The notes under the pieces are model-generated. The model did not search any database and had not been told where the DNA came from. It worked only from the letters and a program-made list of their open reading frames with translations. Source: Verrucomicrobiota bacterium (GTDB taxonomy: Bacteria > Verrucomicrobiota > Verrucomicrobiia > Limisphaerales > UBA9464). Taken from it: a stretch of 64,000 bases of DNA. Every line of letters begins with the position of its first letter. Position 1 is the first letter of the stretch. Both the position numbers and the translations under genes were made by a program. Shown piece by piece: positions 1 to 10,933 of this stretch. The stretch spans positions 1 to 64,000 of the forward strand of contig VHCG01000013.1 of the NCBI GenBank assembly GCA_016871805.1, read 5' to 3'.

Positions 1-660
1 GAACGAGTTCATGTTCTTGATCTCGATCTTCGCCCCCAGCTTCTCCGATCCCCGGGGGCGGACCGAGACGTTGACGTCACACCGAACCATTCCCTTCTCG
101 AGGTCGCAGTCGCTGATGTTCGCCCGGGCCAGGATGTCGGTCAGGGCCTTGAGGTACGCGTAGGCCATGTCGGGGCCCTTGAGGTCGGGTTCCGACACGA
201 TCTCGAGGAGCGGCACGCCGGCTCGGTTGAAATCCACGCCGCTGTGGCGGTCGAAGTGGTTGTTCTTGCCGACGTCCTCCTCCAGGTGCGCCCGGGTGAT
301 CCGGACACGCTCGACGCCGGTTGGGGCCCCATCGAACTCGAACTCGACCCAGCCGTTGGCGGTGCTGGGACGATCGTATTGGGTCAGCTGGTAGTTCTTG
401 GCGGAATCCGGGTAGAAGTAGTTCTTCCGATCGAACTTCGCAAAGCGCGGGATCTTGCAGTTGAGCAGGTAACCGGTCAGGACGGTCAGCCGCAGGGCCT
501 CCTCGTTGGCCACCGGCAGCACACCGGGCATGCCGAGGCACACCGGGCAGACGTTGGTGTTGGGCGGCGCCCCGAACTCGTTGGGACAGCCGCACCACAT
601 CTTGGATCGGGTCTTGAGCTGGACATGCGTCTCCAGACCGATGACCGCTTCGTATTCCAT
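1..660 (-). CDS. gatB: Aspartyl/glutamyl-tRNA amidotransferase subunit B, partial (C-terminus beyond window edge)
   Basis: Minus-strand translation MEYEAVIGLETHVQLKTRSKMWCGCPNEFGAPPNTNVCPVCLGMPGVLPVAN... is the GatB N-terminus; frame open to window edge. Confidence 0.95.
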   Translation of the reverse strand, partial: MEYEAVIGLETHVQLKTRSKMWCGCPNEFGAPPNTNVCPVCLGMPGVLPVANEEALRLTVLTGYLLNCKIPRFAKFDRKNYFYPDSAKNYQLTQYDRPSTANGWVEFEFDGAPTGVERVRITRAHLEEDVGKNNHFDRHSGVDFNRAGVPLLEIVSEPDLKGPDMAYAYLKALTDILARANISDCDLEKGMVRCDVNVSVRPRGSEKLGAKIEIKNMNSF

Positions 661-746
661 GCTGGAGGCGAGCCTGCCCGACGCCTGCAAAAGAGAAAAG
701 GTCGGGGTTCAAACCCGTCGGGGTTGTCCCTACGCTCGTCCACACC

Positions 747-1208
747 ATGAGCGCCGAGACTCGCATCACCCAACTCAACCTCACCCTCCCGAAGGCCCCG
801 AAACCGGTCGCCGTCTACAAGCCCCTCGTGATCGTCGGCTCCCTCGCCTACGTCTCCGGACACGGCCCCGTGCGGACCGATGGCACCCTCATCGCCGGTG
901 TGGTCGGACGCGATCTCGACCTCGAGGCCGGCAAGCAGGCAGCCCGCCAGGTGGGTCTCGCACTCCTGTCGACCCTCCACGAGCAGCTGGGCTCCCTCGA
1001 CCGTGTGAAGCGGGTGGTCAAGCTGCTCGGCATGGTCAACTCGGCGCCCGATTTCTATGACCATCCCAAGGTGATCAACGGCTGCAGCGAGCTCTTCGCC
1101 GAGGTGTGGGGACCGGACCACGGCATCGGCGCCCGCAGCGCCGTCGGCATGGGGCCCCTCCCGGGCAACATCGCGGTGGAGATCGAGATGATCGTGGAAC
1201 TGGTCTGA
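747..1208 (+). CDS. RidA family protein (YjgF/YER057c/UK114)
   Basis: 153 aa; GSLAYVSGHGPVRTDG and VEIEMIVELV C-terminus typical of RidA family. Confidence 0.9.
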   Translation: MSAETRITQLNLTLPKAPKPVAVYKPLVIVGSLAYVSGHGPVRTDGTLIAGVVGRDLDLEAGKQAARQVGLALLSTLHEQLGSLDRVKRVVKLLGMVNSAPDFYDHPKVINGCSELFAEVWGPDHGIGARSAVGMGPLPGNIAVEIEMIVELV

Positions 1209-1280
1209 TCCGACCCAACGCAGCCCGGGATCCCGCCACCGGTTTGCGTTGTCGACCGCTGTTTGCGACCCTGACCTCCC

Positions 1281-2138
1281 GTGACGATCCAGGAAGAAAT
1301 CGCCCGCCGCCGGACCTTTGCGATCATCTCGCATCCCGACGCCGGCAAGACGACGCTGACCGAAAAGCTGCTCCTCTACGGCGGGGCCGTGCAGCTGGCC
1401 GGGTCCGTCACGGCCCGCAAGAACCAGCGGGCGACGACGTCCGACTGGATGGAACTCGAGAAGAAGCGCGGCATTTCCATCAGCTCCACGGTCCTGCAGT
1501 TCGACTACAGCGGGTACCGGATCAACCTCCTCGACACCCCGGGTCACAAGGATTTCTCGGAGGACACCTACCGGGTCCTCACGGCGGTCGACGCGGTGAT
1601 CATGGTGATCGACGCGGGCAAGGGCGTGGAATCCCAGACCCGGAAGCTGTTCGAGGTCTGCGCCCGCCGGGAGGTGCCCATCTTCACCTTCATGAACAAG
1701 ATGGATCGGCCGGCCCGCGATCCGATCGGTTTGATGGACGAGCTGGAGGCCGTGCTGGGCATCCGGTCGGTCGCGATGAACTGGCCTCTGGGCAATGGCA
1801 CGGACTTCAAGGGCGTCTATGACCGGTCCGAGCGGGCGGTGCACCTGTTCGAGCGTGTGGTGGGCGGCAAGTACCGGGCGGCTGTGAATGTCACCGGGCT
1901 CAACGATCCGATCGTGACCTCCGCGCTCGATGAACAGACCTACAAGATGGTGATCGAGCAGATCGAGATGATCGAGATGGCCGGCTCGGAATTCGATCCA
2001 GAGCGGGTCCTCGCCGGGAAGCTCACGCCGGTGTTCTTCGGCTCCGGGGTGAACAATTTCGGTGTGCAGCTGCTGCTCGACAACTTTCTCCGCTATTCGA
2101 GCCCCCCTCTTGGCCGCCCGGTGACCGCAACCGCCTGA
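1281..2138 (+). CDS. prfC: Peptide chain release factor 3-like GTPase, GTPase domain only (C-terminal domains absent)
   Basis: RRRTFAIISHPDAGKTTLTEKLLLYGGAVQLAGSV, DTPGHKDFSEDTYRVLTAVD, MNKMDRPARDP as in RF3; ORF stops at 285 aa after FGSGVNNFGVQLLLDNFLRYSSPP. Confidence 0.85.
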   Translation: MTIQEEIARRRTFAIISHPDAGKTTLTEKLLLYGGAVQLAGSVTARKNQRATTSDWMELEKKRGISISSTVLQFDYSGYRINLLDTPGHKDFSEDTYRVLTAVDAVIMVIDAGKGVESQTRKLFEVCARREVPIFTFMNKMDRPARDPIGLMDELEAVLGIRSVAMNWPLGNGTDFKGVYDRSERAVHLFERVVGGKYRAAVNVTGLNDPIVTSALDEQTYKMVIEQIEMIEMAGSEFDPERVLAGKLTPVFFGSGVNNFGVQLLLDNFLRYSSPPLGRPVTATA

Positions 2139-2231
2139 GGTCCGGCCCGTGCTCCGCTTTGATTCCTTGTTCGATGCGGCGGACTCCCTAGTGTCTCCGG
2201 ACCCGGTCGGACGCCTCCGACCTTCCTCCCG

Positions 2232-4586
2232 TTGATGTACGAACCTGCCATCACCGCCGAACTCGTCGCCAAGCACAACCTGACCCCCGACGAGTACCAG
2301 AAGATCCTCGAAATCCTCGGGCGGGCGCCGTCCTACACCGAGCTTGGCATCTTCTCCGTGATGTGGTCGGAGCACTGCTCCTACAAGAACACGCGGCCGG
2401 TGCTGAAGACCTTCCCAACCCAGGGCGCCTCGATCCTGGTCGGCGCCGGCGAGGAGAACGCGGGCATCATCGACATCGGCGACGGTGTCGCCATCGCCTT
2501 CAAGATCGAATCCCACAACCACCCCAGCGCCGTGGAGCCGTTCCAGGGCGCCGCCACCGGCGTGGGCGGGATCATCCGCGACATCTTCACCATGGGTGCC
2601 CGTCCTGTGGCGGCCCTGAATTCCCTGCGCTTCGGTGAGTTGTCGAACCCTGAGGTCCGACGCCTCTTCTCCGGAGTCGTCTCCGGCATCGCACACTACG
2701 GCAACTGCTTCGGCATCCCGACCCTCGCCGGCGAGGTCTATTTCGACAAAAGCTACGAGGGCAACCCGCTCGTCAACGCCTTCGCCCTCGGGGTGCTGCG
2801 CCACGACCAGATCACGCGCGGCGCCGCCAAGGGCGTCGGGAACCCGGTCTTCTACGTCGGCCCGGCCACCGGACGCGACGGTCTGGCCGGTGCGGCCTTC
2901 GCCTCGCAGGACCTCACCGAGGAGTCGGCCGAACAGCAGCGCGGAGCCGTCCAGGTGGGCGACCCCTTCATGGAGAAGCTGGTCTGCGAGGCCTGTCTCG
3001 AACTCCTCGCCACCGGATGTGTCGCCGGCATGCAGGACATGGGGGCCGCGGGTCTGACCTGCTCGACCTGCGAGACCGCAGCGCGGGCCGGGACCGGGAT
3101 CGAGATCGAGCTGGACCGCGTGCCGCAGCGCGCACCGAACATGTCCAGCTACGAGATCATGCTCTCCGAGTCCCAGGAGCGCATGCTCATCGTCGTCCAG
3201 AAGGGCCGCGAGGAGGAGGTGAAGCGGATCTTCGACAAGTGGGATCTTCCCTGGGCCGAGATCGGTGTCGTCACCGACACCGGTCGCATGGTGGTCCGCC
3301 ACGGCGGCACGGTCGTGGTCGATGTCCCCGCCAAGAAACTGGCCGACGAGGCCCCCATCTACTTCCGGGAATCCCGCGAGGCTGCCTACATGCAGGACGT
3401 CCGTGCCTTCCGCCTGGATGGCATCCCGGACACCTCCAACCCCACCTCCGACCTCAAGCGCCTGCTCGCACAGCCCACCATTGCGTCCAAGAACTGGGTC
3501 TACGGCCAGTACGACCACATGGTCCGCGACGGTTCCGTGGTCTGCCCCGGCAGCGATGCCGCCGTGATCCGGATCAAGGGCGACTCCCTGCCCATCACCA
3601 AGGCCCAGTATGCCGAGGGTCAGGCCTCCCGGATGTCGAAACCGGTCGTGACCCCCGACAAATACGTGGCGATGTCGGTCGACTGCAACGGGACCCATGT
3701 CTACCTCGACCCCTACGAGGGCGGTAAGGCGGCGGTCGCGGAATGCTGCCGCAACCTCGCCTGTTCCGGCGCCATTCCGCTGGGGTCCACCGACAACCTG
3801 AACTTCGGCAATCCCCACAACCCGGAGATCTTCTGGCAGCTGAAGGAATCGGTCCGGGGCCTCGCCGAGGGCTGCCGGGCGTTCAGCGCGCCCGTCACGG
3901 GTGGCAACGTCTCGCTCTACAACCAGCGCGGCGCCCTCGGGGCCATCGACCCCACGCCGACCGTCGCCGTCGTGGGACTGATCGAGAAGCCCGAGCACAT
4001 CACGACCCAATGGTTCAAGGATGCGGGCGACGTGATCCTGCTTCTCGGTTCGCCTATGGACCTCGACGACCCCCTGCAGGGACTCGGTGGCAGCGTCCAG
4101 CTCCAGGCGGCCCATGGAAAGAAGACCGGCCTCCCGCCGAGGGTCGATCTTGAGGCCGCCAAGACCCTGCACACCTCGCTGCTCGGCCTCATCCGAGAAG
4201 GCGTGGTGAAGAGTGCCCATGATTGCAGCGAGGGCGGTCTCGCCGTGTGTCTGGCCGAATCCTGCATGAGCCAGCAGATCGCGCGCGGCACGCCGCGGCT
4301 GATCGGTGCCCAGGTGGAACTCCCCGCCCCGGCCGCAGGGTCCCCGGCACCCCGCCTCGACGCCCTGCTCTTCGGCGAGACACAGAACCGCATCGTGATC
4401 ACGGTGGCTTCCCAGGATGCCGGACGGGTTCTCAAGCAATGCGGGATCCTCGGCGTCCCGGCACAGCGACTGGGAACGGTGGGCGGCGACATGCTCTCGA
4501 TCCGCTCCGGAACGACGACGCTCGAGTCGCCTGTGGCGGAACTGCACGACATCTGGTGGAACGCCATCGCCCGCGCGATGGGTTGA
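2232..4586 (+). CDS. purL: Phosphoribosylformylglycinamidine synthase subunit PurL
   Basis: 784 aa; [51 protein letters not shown]. Confidence 0.97.
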   Translation: MMYEPAITAELVAKHNLTPDEYQKILEILGRAPSYTELGIFSVMWSEHCSYKNTRPVLKTFPTQGASILVGAGEENAGIIDIGDGVAIAFKIESHNHPSAVEPFQGAATGVGGIIRDIFTMGARPVAALNSLRFGELSNPEVRRLFSGVVSGIAHYGNCFGIPTLAGEVYFDKSYEGNPLVNAFALGVLRHDQITRGAAKGVGNPVFYVGPATGRDGLAGAAFASQDLTEESAEQQRGAVQVGDPFMEKLVCEACLELLATGCVAGMQDMGAAGLTCSTCETAARAGTGIEIELDRVPQRAPNMSSYEIMLSESQERMLIVVQKGREEEVKRIFDKWDLPWAEIGVVTDTGRMVVRHGGTVVVDVPAKKLADEAPIYFRESREAAYMQDVRAFRLDGIPDTSNPTSDLKRLLAQPTIASKNWVYGQYDHMVRDGSVVCPGSDAAVIRIKGDSLPITKAQYAEGQASRMSKPVVTPDKYVAMSVDCNGTHVYLDPYEGGKAAVAECCRNLACSGAIPLGSTDNLNFGNPHNPEIFWQLKESVRGLAEGCRAFSAPVTGGNVSLYNQRGALGAIDPTPTVAVVGLIEKPEHITTQWFKDAGDVILLLGSPMDLDDPLQGLGGSVQLQAAHGKKTGLPPRVDLEAAKTLHTSLLGLIREGVVKSAHDCSEGGLAVCLAESCMSQQIARGTPRLIGAQVELPAPAAGSPAPRLDALLFGETQNRIVITVASQDAGRVLKQCGILGVPAQRLGTVGGDMLSIRSGTTTLESPVAELHDIWWNAIARAMG

Positions 4587-4644
4587 GGCGGCCCAACCCC
4601 ATCCCCAGCCTTGCCCGGGATCCAACGCTGCCCATTCTCGGTGG

Positions 4645-7014
4645 ATGGTCGGAAGGAGGAGACGTCGGCTTTGGTTCTGGATTCTCGGGCTCGCGATCGC
4701 CCTCCCGTCGGCAGGACTCGCCGTCCTGACCGGGATTCTCCTGTCCAGTCGAGCCCTCCTGGATGGCACCGTGTCCGGGATCGGCGTCCAGGAACACGTC
4801 GAGATCGATCGCGACGCCATGGGCATTCCCACTCTCCGGGCGGGAAGCCGGATCGACCTGGCCTTCGCCACCGGATTCCTCCACGCCCAGGACCGGTTCT
4901 TCCAGATGGACCTGCTCCGTCGCAACGCGGCCGGTGAACTCGCGGAACTGCTGGGTGTGGCGTTGGCCGACTATGACGGCGAGATGCGACGCCACCGGCT
5001 GCGGCAGACCGCCCAGATCGCCCTCGCCACAGCTCCCGACCGTCAACGAGCCGTCGTCGACGCCTACACCGAAGGGGTCAATGCCGGGCTTCGCTCGCTG
5101 CGGGCACGACCCCCGGAGTACCTCCTCCTGAACCAGGTCCCGCGCGCCTGGGATCCGGTCGACTCCCTCCTCGTGTCACTCCTCATGTCCGAGCGGCTCC
5201 AGGACGCCGAGGGTTCGAACGATCAGCGTCGGGGGCTGCTCGCGGAGGTCCTCCCGGGGGAGGCCCTGGCCTTCTTCGATCCGAGTGCCTCCGAGTGGGA
5301 GGCGGCACTGGATGGTTCCACCAGCCAGATCGCCCCCATCCCCTCGCCCGGGACGATCGGGTTCCGGACGGGTCCGGCAACCACCGCGGGGGCCTTCGAC
5401 TGGGAACGTCCGCTCATGCCCGGCAGCAACAGCTGGGGCGTCGATGGCTCCGTGTCCTCCGATGGCGGAGCCATTGTCGCCAACGACATGCACCTCGACC
5501 TGGGCGTCCCGAACATCTGGTACCGCGTCAGCGCCCGTTGGACGGACGACGGCCAGTCCCGCCAGTTCGATGGCGTCACCCTGCCAGGCGCTCCGGTGTT
5601 CATCATCGGCAGCAATGGCCGGATTGCCTGGGGATTCACCCACGCCGCGTTGGATGTGACGGATGTCATCCTCGTCGAGACCGACCCCTCCAACCCGAGG
5701 CGGTATCGGACACCGGACGGATGGCGGGATCTGGAGTCCGTGACGGAGGAGATCCGGATCGCCGGGGCTCCTGCGCGGACGATCCACCACGATCGGACCC
5801 TCTGGGGTCCGGTCCTCGGCACCAACCATCTGGGCCAGACCCTCGCCCTGCGGTGGGTGGCGCATCAGCCGGAGGCGTTGAACCTGCAGCTGCTCGAACT
5901 CGAGACGGCGGGTTCCGTCGAGGACGCCGTCCGCATCGCCCCAACCTGTGGCATCGCGGATCTCAACCTCCTTGTCGGGGACCGTGAAGGCCACCTCGCC
6001 TGGACCTTGGTCGGCCGCCTGCCTCGACGCATCGGATTCGACGGCCAGGTCCCGGTCTCCTGGGCCGACGGTTCCCGTCGATGGGACGGATGGAGAGAAC
6101 CTGCAGCGTATCCGGTGGTCCGCGGGCCCCGTCTCTGGACTGCCAACAACCGCATGAGTGGCGACTCGAACTACCTGTCGGCCGGGGTCCAGCAGACCGA
6201 CCTTGGAGCACGGGCCACCCAGATCCGGGAGGATCTCCAGCAGTTGTCCAAGGTCGACGAGACCGGCCTTTTTGCGCTCTACCGGGATGACCGGGCCCTG
6301 TTCCTCGACCGCTGGCAACGGCTCCTCCTGGGGACCCTCGACCGCGGACCGCTTGGCACCAATGAGGCCGCCTGGACACAACTGCGCGGTGCCGTGGAGA
6401 ACTGGGGTGGCCGGGCCTCCACGAACTCCGTGGGCTACCGGGTTGTCCGGGCCTTCCGGTTCAAGGTGGGTGAACTGTTCTTCCAGCCACTCGTCGCCCG
6501 CTGCCAGGAATCAGGATCCGATCTGCCGATCGACAGTGTCCGCTGGGAGACACCGCTGTGGACCTGTCTGACCCGGAAGCCACTCCATCTGCTGGCCCCC
6601 CGGTTCACGAGCTACGAGGCGCTTCTTGCCACGGCGGTGGAGTCGGTCCTCGCCGATCTCCGGGCCCAGGGTCTGACCCTCCCTGAGGCGACCTGGGGAC
6701 AACGCAACACCGTCCGGATCCAGCATCCCATCAGCCGGGCCCTTCCGAGGATTTCGGGCTGGCTCGACATGACTCCGCGTGCGCTGTCGGGAGACGATCA
6801 CATGCCGAAGATCCAAGGGGTCCGGTTCGGTCCGTCCGAACGGATGGTGGTGGCTCCCGGTCACGAGGAGCGGGGCATGCTCCAGATGCCTGGAGGACAG
6901 AGCGGCCACTTCCTGTCGCCATTCTATCGCAAGGGACACACCGAATGGGAGGACCTGACCCCAACCCCATTGATGCCAGGCCCGACCGAGCATCGATTGG
7001 TTCTTTCACGGTAG
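4645..7014 (+). CDS. Penicillin acylase family protein (Ntn hydrolase)
   Basis: N-terminal TM segment; beta-chain SNSWGVDGSVSSDGGAIVANDMHLDLGVPNIWYR with N-terminal Ser. Confidence 0.92.
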   Translation: MVGRRRRRLWFWILGLAIALPSAGLAVLTGILLSSRALLDGTVSGIGVQEHVEIDRDAMGIPTLRAGSRIDLAFATGFLHAQDRFFQMDLLRRNAAGELAELLGVALADYDGEMRRHRLRQTAQIALATAPDRQRAVVDAYTEGVNAGLRSLRARPPEYLLLNQVPRAWDPVDSLLVSLLMSERLQDAEGSNDQRRGLLAEVLPGEALAFFDPSASEWEAALDGSTSQIAPIPSPGTIGFRTGPATTAGAFDWERPLMPGSNSWGVDGSVSSDGGAIVANDMHLDLGVPNIWYRVSARWTDDGQSRQFDGVTLPGAPVFIIGSNGRIAWGFTHAALDVTDVILVETDPSNPRRYRTPDGWRDLESVTEEIRIAGAPARTIHHDRTLWGPVLGTNHLGQTLALRWVAHQPEALNLQLLELETAGSVEDAVRIAPTCGIADLNLLVGDREGHLAWTLVGRLPRRIGFDGQVPVSWADGSRRWDGWREPAAYPVVRGPRLWTANNRMSGDSNYLSAGVQQTDLGARATQIREDLQQLSKVDETGLFALYRDDRALFLDRWQRLLLGTLDRGPLGTNEAAWTQLRGAVENWGGRASTNSVGYRVVRAFRFKVGELFFQPLVARCQESGSDLPIDSVRWETPLWTCLTRKPLHLLAPRFTSYEALLATAVESVLADLRAQGLTLPEATWGQRNTVRIQHPISRALPRISGWLDMTPRALSGDDHMPKIQGVRFGPSERMVVAPGHEERGMLQMPGGQSGHFLSPFYRKGHTEWEDLTPTPLMPGPTEHRLVLSR

Positions 7015-7018
7015 GGGA

Positions 7019-7050
7019 CTCACGCGGCGACGCGGCGACACGGAGGAAGA
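7019..7050 (+). repeat. Dispersed repeat, ctcacgcggcgacgcggcgacacggagg type
   Basis: Near-identical to 8116-8146, 51872-51902 and 52081-52111 (reverse). Confidence 0.75.
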
Positions 7051-7145
7051 CCGGAGAGGGTGAAAACAGCCAAAACTTGCCGGGCTCAATCTGGACCGAG
7101 TCTTTGCGCTTGGCTTTCGGCACTGTGGCCTGAGCTGCTACCTCC

Positions 7146-8078
7146 ATGGCCTCCCTCCGATCCATCCTGTCGCTGAAACTCCTCCTCCTCGCCGCTGCCA
7201 TCAGCCTGCCAATTGGCGAATCCCGGGGAGCCACCCCTCCGGTCCGGGTCCTGGTCTGGGATGAACGACAACCCCAGCAGAAGCAGGCCTACACCCATTG
7301 GCTTGGAAACCAGATCGCCCAGCATCTCCGGACGGTTTCCGGCCTCAGGGTCGTGTCGGCAGCACTCGATGATCCCGGGCAGGGGCTTGCGACGCTCGAT
7401 CAGACCGATGTCCTGGTCTGGTGGGGCCATGTCCGCCAGATGGAGATCGAGCCGCCGGTGGCGAGGGACATCGTCCAGCGCATCCTCGACGGACGCCTTG
7501 CGCTGATCGCGCTCCACTCCGCCCACTGGTCGCGTCCCTTCGTGGAGGCCATGAATGAGCGGGCCCGCCAGGACGCGGTGAAGGGCCTGCCTCCGGCGGA
7601 ACGGGCTGGAGCTGTCCTCGTCGAGACGAACCTCCTTCCCCGTCCGCTGATGGTCCCCCGGTACACGGAACGCCTGTCGCCCTCGGTCACCTATCACAAG
7701 CCGATCGAGGGCCCGGTCCGGATCGACCTCATCCTGCCGAACTGCTGCTTCCCCGCGTATCGCGGCGATGGAAAACCCAGCCAGATCCGGATCCTGAAGC
7801 CCGATCACCCGATCTCGAAGGGGGTGCCATCGGTCTTCCAGATCTCACAGACAGAGATGTACGACGAGCCGTTCCACGTACCGATGCCCGACGTTGTGAT
7901 TCTGGAGGAACGCTGGACCACCGGGGAATGGTTCCGTTCCGGCATGCTCTGGAACCTCGGGAAGGGCCGGGTCTTCTATTTTAGACCCGGACACGAAACC
8001 TACCCCGTATACTTCAACCCGGAGGTGTTGAGGATCCTCGGGAATGCCTGCCTGTGGCTGGGCGAGGGGAGGCGTTGA
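7146..8078 (+). CDS. ThuA domain-containing protein (trehalose utilisation family)
   Basis: VRVLVWDERQPQQKQAYTHWLGNQIAQHL; LVWWGHVRQ; GKGRVFYFRPGHETYPVYF. Confidence 0.88.
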   Translation: MASLRSILSLKLLLLAAAISLPIGESRGATPPVRVLVWDERQPQQKQAYTHWLGNQIAQHLRTVSGLRVVSAALDDPGQGLATLDQTDVLVWWGHVRQMEIEPPVARDIVQRILDGRLALIALHSAHWSRPFVEAMNERARQDAVKGLPPAERAGAVLVETNLLPRPLMVPRYTERLSPSVTYHKPIEGPVRIDLILPNCCFPAYRGDGKPSQIRILKPDHPISKGVPSVFQISQTEMYDEPFHVPMPDVVILEERWTTGEWFRSGMLWNLGKGRVFYFRPGHETYPVYFNPEVLRILGNACLWLGEGRR

Positions 8079-8115
8079 GCGCTGGGGAACGCGGAGGGGG
8101 AGAGGGGGAAGGAGG

Positions 8116-8429
8116 CTCACGCGGCGACGCGGAGACACGGAGGAAAGGGGAACTGAGAGTTGAAACTGGCAGCGAGGTGGGCTGAGGCGATGGAGGGGGC
8201 CGGCTGCGGTTGTGGGTTTTCTGCGCGTGGCGGGTTTAGATGGGGACCTGAGGGACCAGGTCCCTACCGGGGAATGGGTGCTGTCGCACCCAGTGATGCA
8301 GGGCACTGCCTCACCCACCCTTGGTCGTCGGTGGCTTCCGAAGACATGTGGGGCCGGGGCTGCTTCTCTCAACTCTCGACTCTCAACGCTCCACTTCTGC
8401 AGGGCGGGACTCACGCGGTGACGTGGAGG
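8116..8429 (+). repeat. Composite intergenic repeat: terminal ctcacgcggcgacgcggagacacggagg (8116-8146), ggcgatggagggggccggctgcggt core, two-hairpin module (8275-8314), second terminal copy (8410-8429)
   Basis: Same block order as 51872-52111 read on the minus strand. Confidence 0.7.
8275..8314 (+). repeat. Two-hairpin structured module, copy 2
   Basis: TGGGTGC-tgtc-GCACCCA then GTGATGCAG-ggca-CTGCCTCAC. Confidence 0.65.
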
Positions 8430-8455
8430 CAGTTGGGAGTTGAGCGAGAGGAGGG

Positions 8456-10861
8456 TTGAAGGCAGTTATTGCCGACACCTTGAACACTCCTGCATCCCTG
8501 AACCGGTTCGGCTGGATCATTGCCCTGTTTTCCATCGTCTATGGCGCCCTGGGTCATGGGACCCCAGGCGACTATGAGCGGGCCCTGAGTCTTTCCCGGC
8601 GCACCGAAAACACGGTCTTCCGGACTGCCGTGCACCCGAGGTGGCTGCCAGGCCACACGCGTTTCACCTACCGCGTCCAGACCGGTCCGGACTCCTTCGA
8701 ATGGGTCGTGGTCGATGCGGAGAGCGGGACCCGGACCGCCACAAACAGACCCCCCGATGAAACAATTCAAGACATTGCCCTGTCGGCGGGAGGCATCGGG
8801 GCCCGGACCCGACGGACCGGACAGGAGACCGTCCTGATTCTCCACAACCCCACCGGATGGGACCTCGATCTCTTCTGGGTCGATTCCGAGGGTCATCGCA
8901 AGGCGTATGGACGTGTCCGGGCCGGAGCGGAGCGGAGCCAGCACACCTTCGGCGGGCATGTCTGGCTCCTGACCGATCCGGCAGGGACCGTGGTCGGAAC
9001 CTTCGAGGCACCGGATCAACCGGGGCGTGTGACCCTTGGGACGGAGGCTCCAAAGCCGCCTGCCGAACCCACGCCGGCACCGCTCCCGATCCGGGAACCC
9101 GGGGAGTCGCCCGATGCCCGTTGGGTTGTCGTGGTCCGGGATTCGAACCTCTTCCTCCGCCCGAAGGCCTCCACCGCCTTGGAGCGCCTCACCACCGATG
9201 GCGCTCCAGGAGAGACCTACGCCCCGGAGGTCCACTGGGCTCCGGATTCCTCCGCCTTCATCGCCCGGAAGGTCCGGGCGGGATCCGATCGAAAGGTGTC
9301 CTTCCTCGAGGTTGCACCGACCGATCAGGTCCAGCCCCGTCTTCACACCCAGACCTATCTCAAGCCCGGGGATCCACTGCCCAGACCCGTTCTCCATCTC
9401 TTCCGCGTCGCCGATCGACGCGGCAACCGTATCGACGACACCTTCTATCCCAATCCCTATACGGAGGACGGTGAGCTCGACCTCCACTGGGCCTCGAACA
9501 GCCGCGAGGTCTTCGTCGCGTACAACGAACGCGGTCACCAACGCTATCGGCTCCTGGCAGTGGCCAACCCCAAGGAGGGTCCGCTCGGGGGAACCTCGAC
9601 CCCTCGGATCGTGGTGGAGGAGAGCTCCCCGACCTTCATCGACTGGACCAACAAGACCTGGAGGCATTGGCTCGAGGGGACCGACGAGCTGATCTGGATG
9701 TCGGAACGGGATGGCTGGACCCACCTCTGGCTCATCGATCGGAGGACCGGGGGGGTGAAGAACCGCATCACCCGTGGGGACTGGGTCGTGAGGGAGGTCC
9801 TCCACGTGGATGAGACGCGTCGAGAGGTCTGGTTCCTGGCCGGTGGAGTGCGGTCCGGGGAGGATCCATACCATCGGCACCTGTGCCGGGTAGGGTTCGA
9901 TGGTTCGGGATTCCAGGTCCTGACCGAGGGGGATGGAGACCACCGAGTGGACTTCTCACCAGACCGCCGATGGTTCCTCGACACGTGGTCCCGGGTGGAT
10001 CAGCCGCCCGTCTCCGAGTTGCGTCGCACCTCGGACGGAAGGCGTGTCGTCGAACTCGAACGGGCCGATGCCTCCACACTCCTCAAGGCGGGCTGGACCG
10101 TGCCAGAGCGGTTTGTCGCGAAGGGACGGGATGGCCAGACCGACATCCACGGCATCCTGATCCGCCCCTCCACCTTCGATCCCTCCAGGCGGTATCCGAT
10201 TGTCGAGGAGATCTACGCCGGGCCCCAGGGGGCCTTCGTGCCGAAGGAATTCGGACGCCTGCTGCGGCAGCACGCCATTGCGGAACTGGGCTTCGTGGTG
10301 GTCCAGATCGACGGCATGGGCACCAACTTCCGTGGAAAGAAGTTCCACGACGTCTGCTGGAAGAACCTCGCGGATTCCGGTCTGCCGGATCATATCGCCT
10401 GGCTGCGGGCAGCCGCTGCGACGCGACCGTGGATGGATCTCGGGCGGGTGGGGATCTATGGCGGCAGCGCCGGGGGACAGAGTTCGACACGCGCCCTGCT
10501 GGACCATCCGGATTTCTATGGGGTGGCGGTCAGTGACTGTGGGTGCCACGACAACCGCATGGACAAGCTCTGGTGGAACGAGCAGTGGCTCGGCTGGCCG
10601 GTCGACGAGAGCTATCGGCGATCCTCCAACGTGGAAGATGCACCGAAGCTGCGTGGAAAGCTGCTCCTGACTGTGGGGGAACTGGACACCAACGTCGACC
10701 CGGCCAGCACGCTCCAGCTGGCGGCCGCCTTCGTGCGGGCGGAGCGGGATGTCGAGCTGCTGGTCCTTCCCGGAGCCAACCACGGCGCCGGGGAGACGCC
10801 CTATGCGAGCCGGAGGCGGATGGACTTCTTTGTCCGACACCTCCTTGGCGTCGGGCGTTGA
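8456..10861 (+). CDS. S9 family peptidase (DPP IV N-terminal domain + prolyl oligopeptidase domain)
   Basis: WTHLWLIDRRTGGVKN beta-propeller; VGIYGGSAGGQSSTRALLDHPDFYGVAVSDCGCHDNR; start in ORF track is TTG so exact start uncertain. Confidence 0.9.
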   Translation: MKAVIADTLNTPASLNRFGWIIALFSIVYGALGHGTPGDYERALSLSRRTENTVFRTAVHPRWLPGHTRFTYRVQTGPDSFEWVVVDAESGTRTATNRPPDETIQDIALSAGGIGARTRRTGQETVLILHNPTGWDLDLFWVDSEGHRKAYGRVRAGAERSQHTFGGHVWLLTDPAGTVVGTFEAPDQPGRVTLGTEAPKPPAEPTPAPLPIREPGESPDARWVVVVRDSNLFLRPKASTALERLTTDGAPGETYAPEVHWAPDSSAFIARKVRAGSDRKVSFLEVAPTDQVQPRLHTQTYLKPGDPLPRPVLHLFRVADRRGNRIDDTFYPNPYTEDGELDLHWASNSREVFVAYNERGHQRYRLLAVANPKEGPLGGTSTPRIVVEESSPTFIDWTNKTWRHWLEGTDELIWMSERDGWTHLWLIDRRTGGVKNRITRGDWVVREVLHVDETRREVWFLAGGVRSGEDPYHRHLCRVGFDGSGFQVLTEGDGDHRVDFSPDRRWFLDTWSRVDQPPVSELRRTSDGRRVVELERADASTLLKAGWTVPERFVAKGRDGQTDIHGILIRPSTFDPSRRYPIVEEIYAGPQGAFVPKEFGRLLRQHAIAELGFVVVQIDGMGTNFRGKKFHDVCWKNLADSGLPDHIAWLRAAAATRPWMDLGRVGIYGGSAGGQSSTRALLDHPDFYGVAVSDCGCHDNRMDKLWWNEQWLGWPVDESYRRSSNVEDAPKLRGKLLLTVGELDTNVDPASTLQLAAAFVRAERDVELLVLPGANHGAGETPYASRRRMDFFVRHLLGVGR

Positions 10862-10933
10862 TCCGGAGTCCCTTCCCGGAGGGATCGCGACAAACGACTT
10901 CGTCGCCAGACGGCTTTGGTGTTTCCTCAACCC

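Noticed and set aside
700-735. ggggttcaaacccgtcgggg near the gatB/ridA divergent start as a tRNA fragment or T-box
   Set aside because: Only a short GGGTT-ca-AACCC palindrome; no surrounding conserved T-box or tRNA structure.
486-4925. 1479-aa minus-strand ORF
   Set aside because: Antisense to ridA, prfC-like and purL; low-complexity His/Asp/Gly/Arg-rich composition typical of the unused frames of a GC-rich coding region.
10862-10933. Fluoride riboswitch upstream of crcB
   Set aside because: Searched by eye for the crcB motif (GGNGATGG..., CTGATG...CTCCT-like elements) and found no convincing match.
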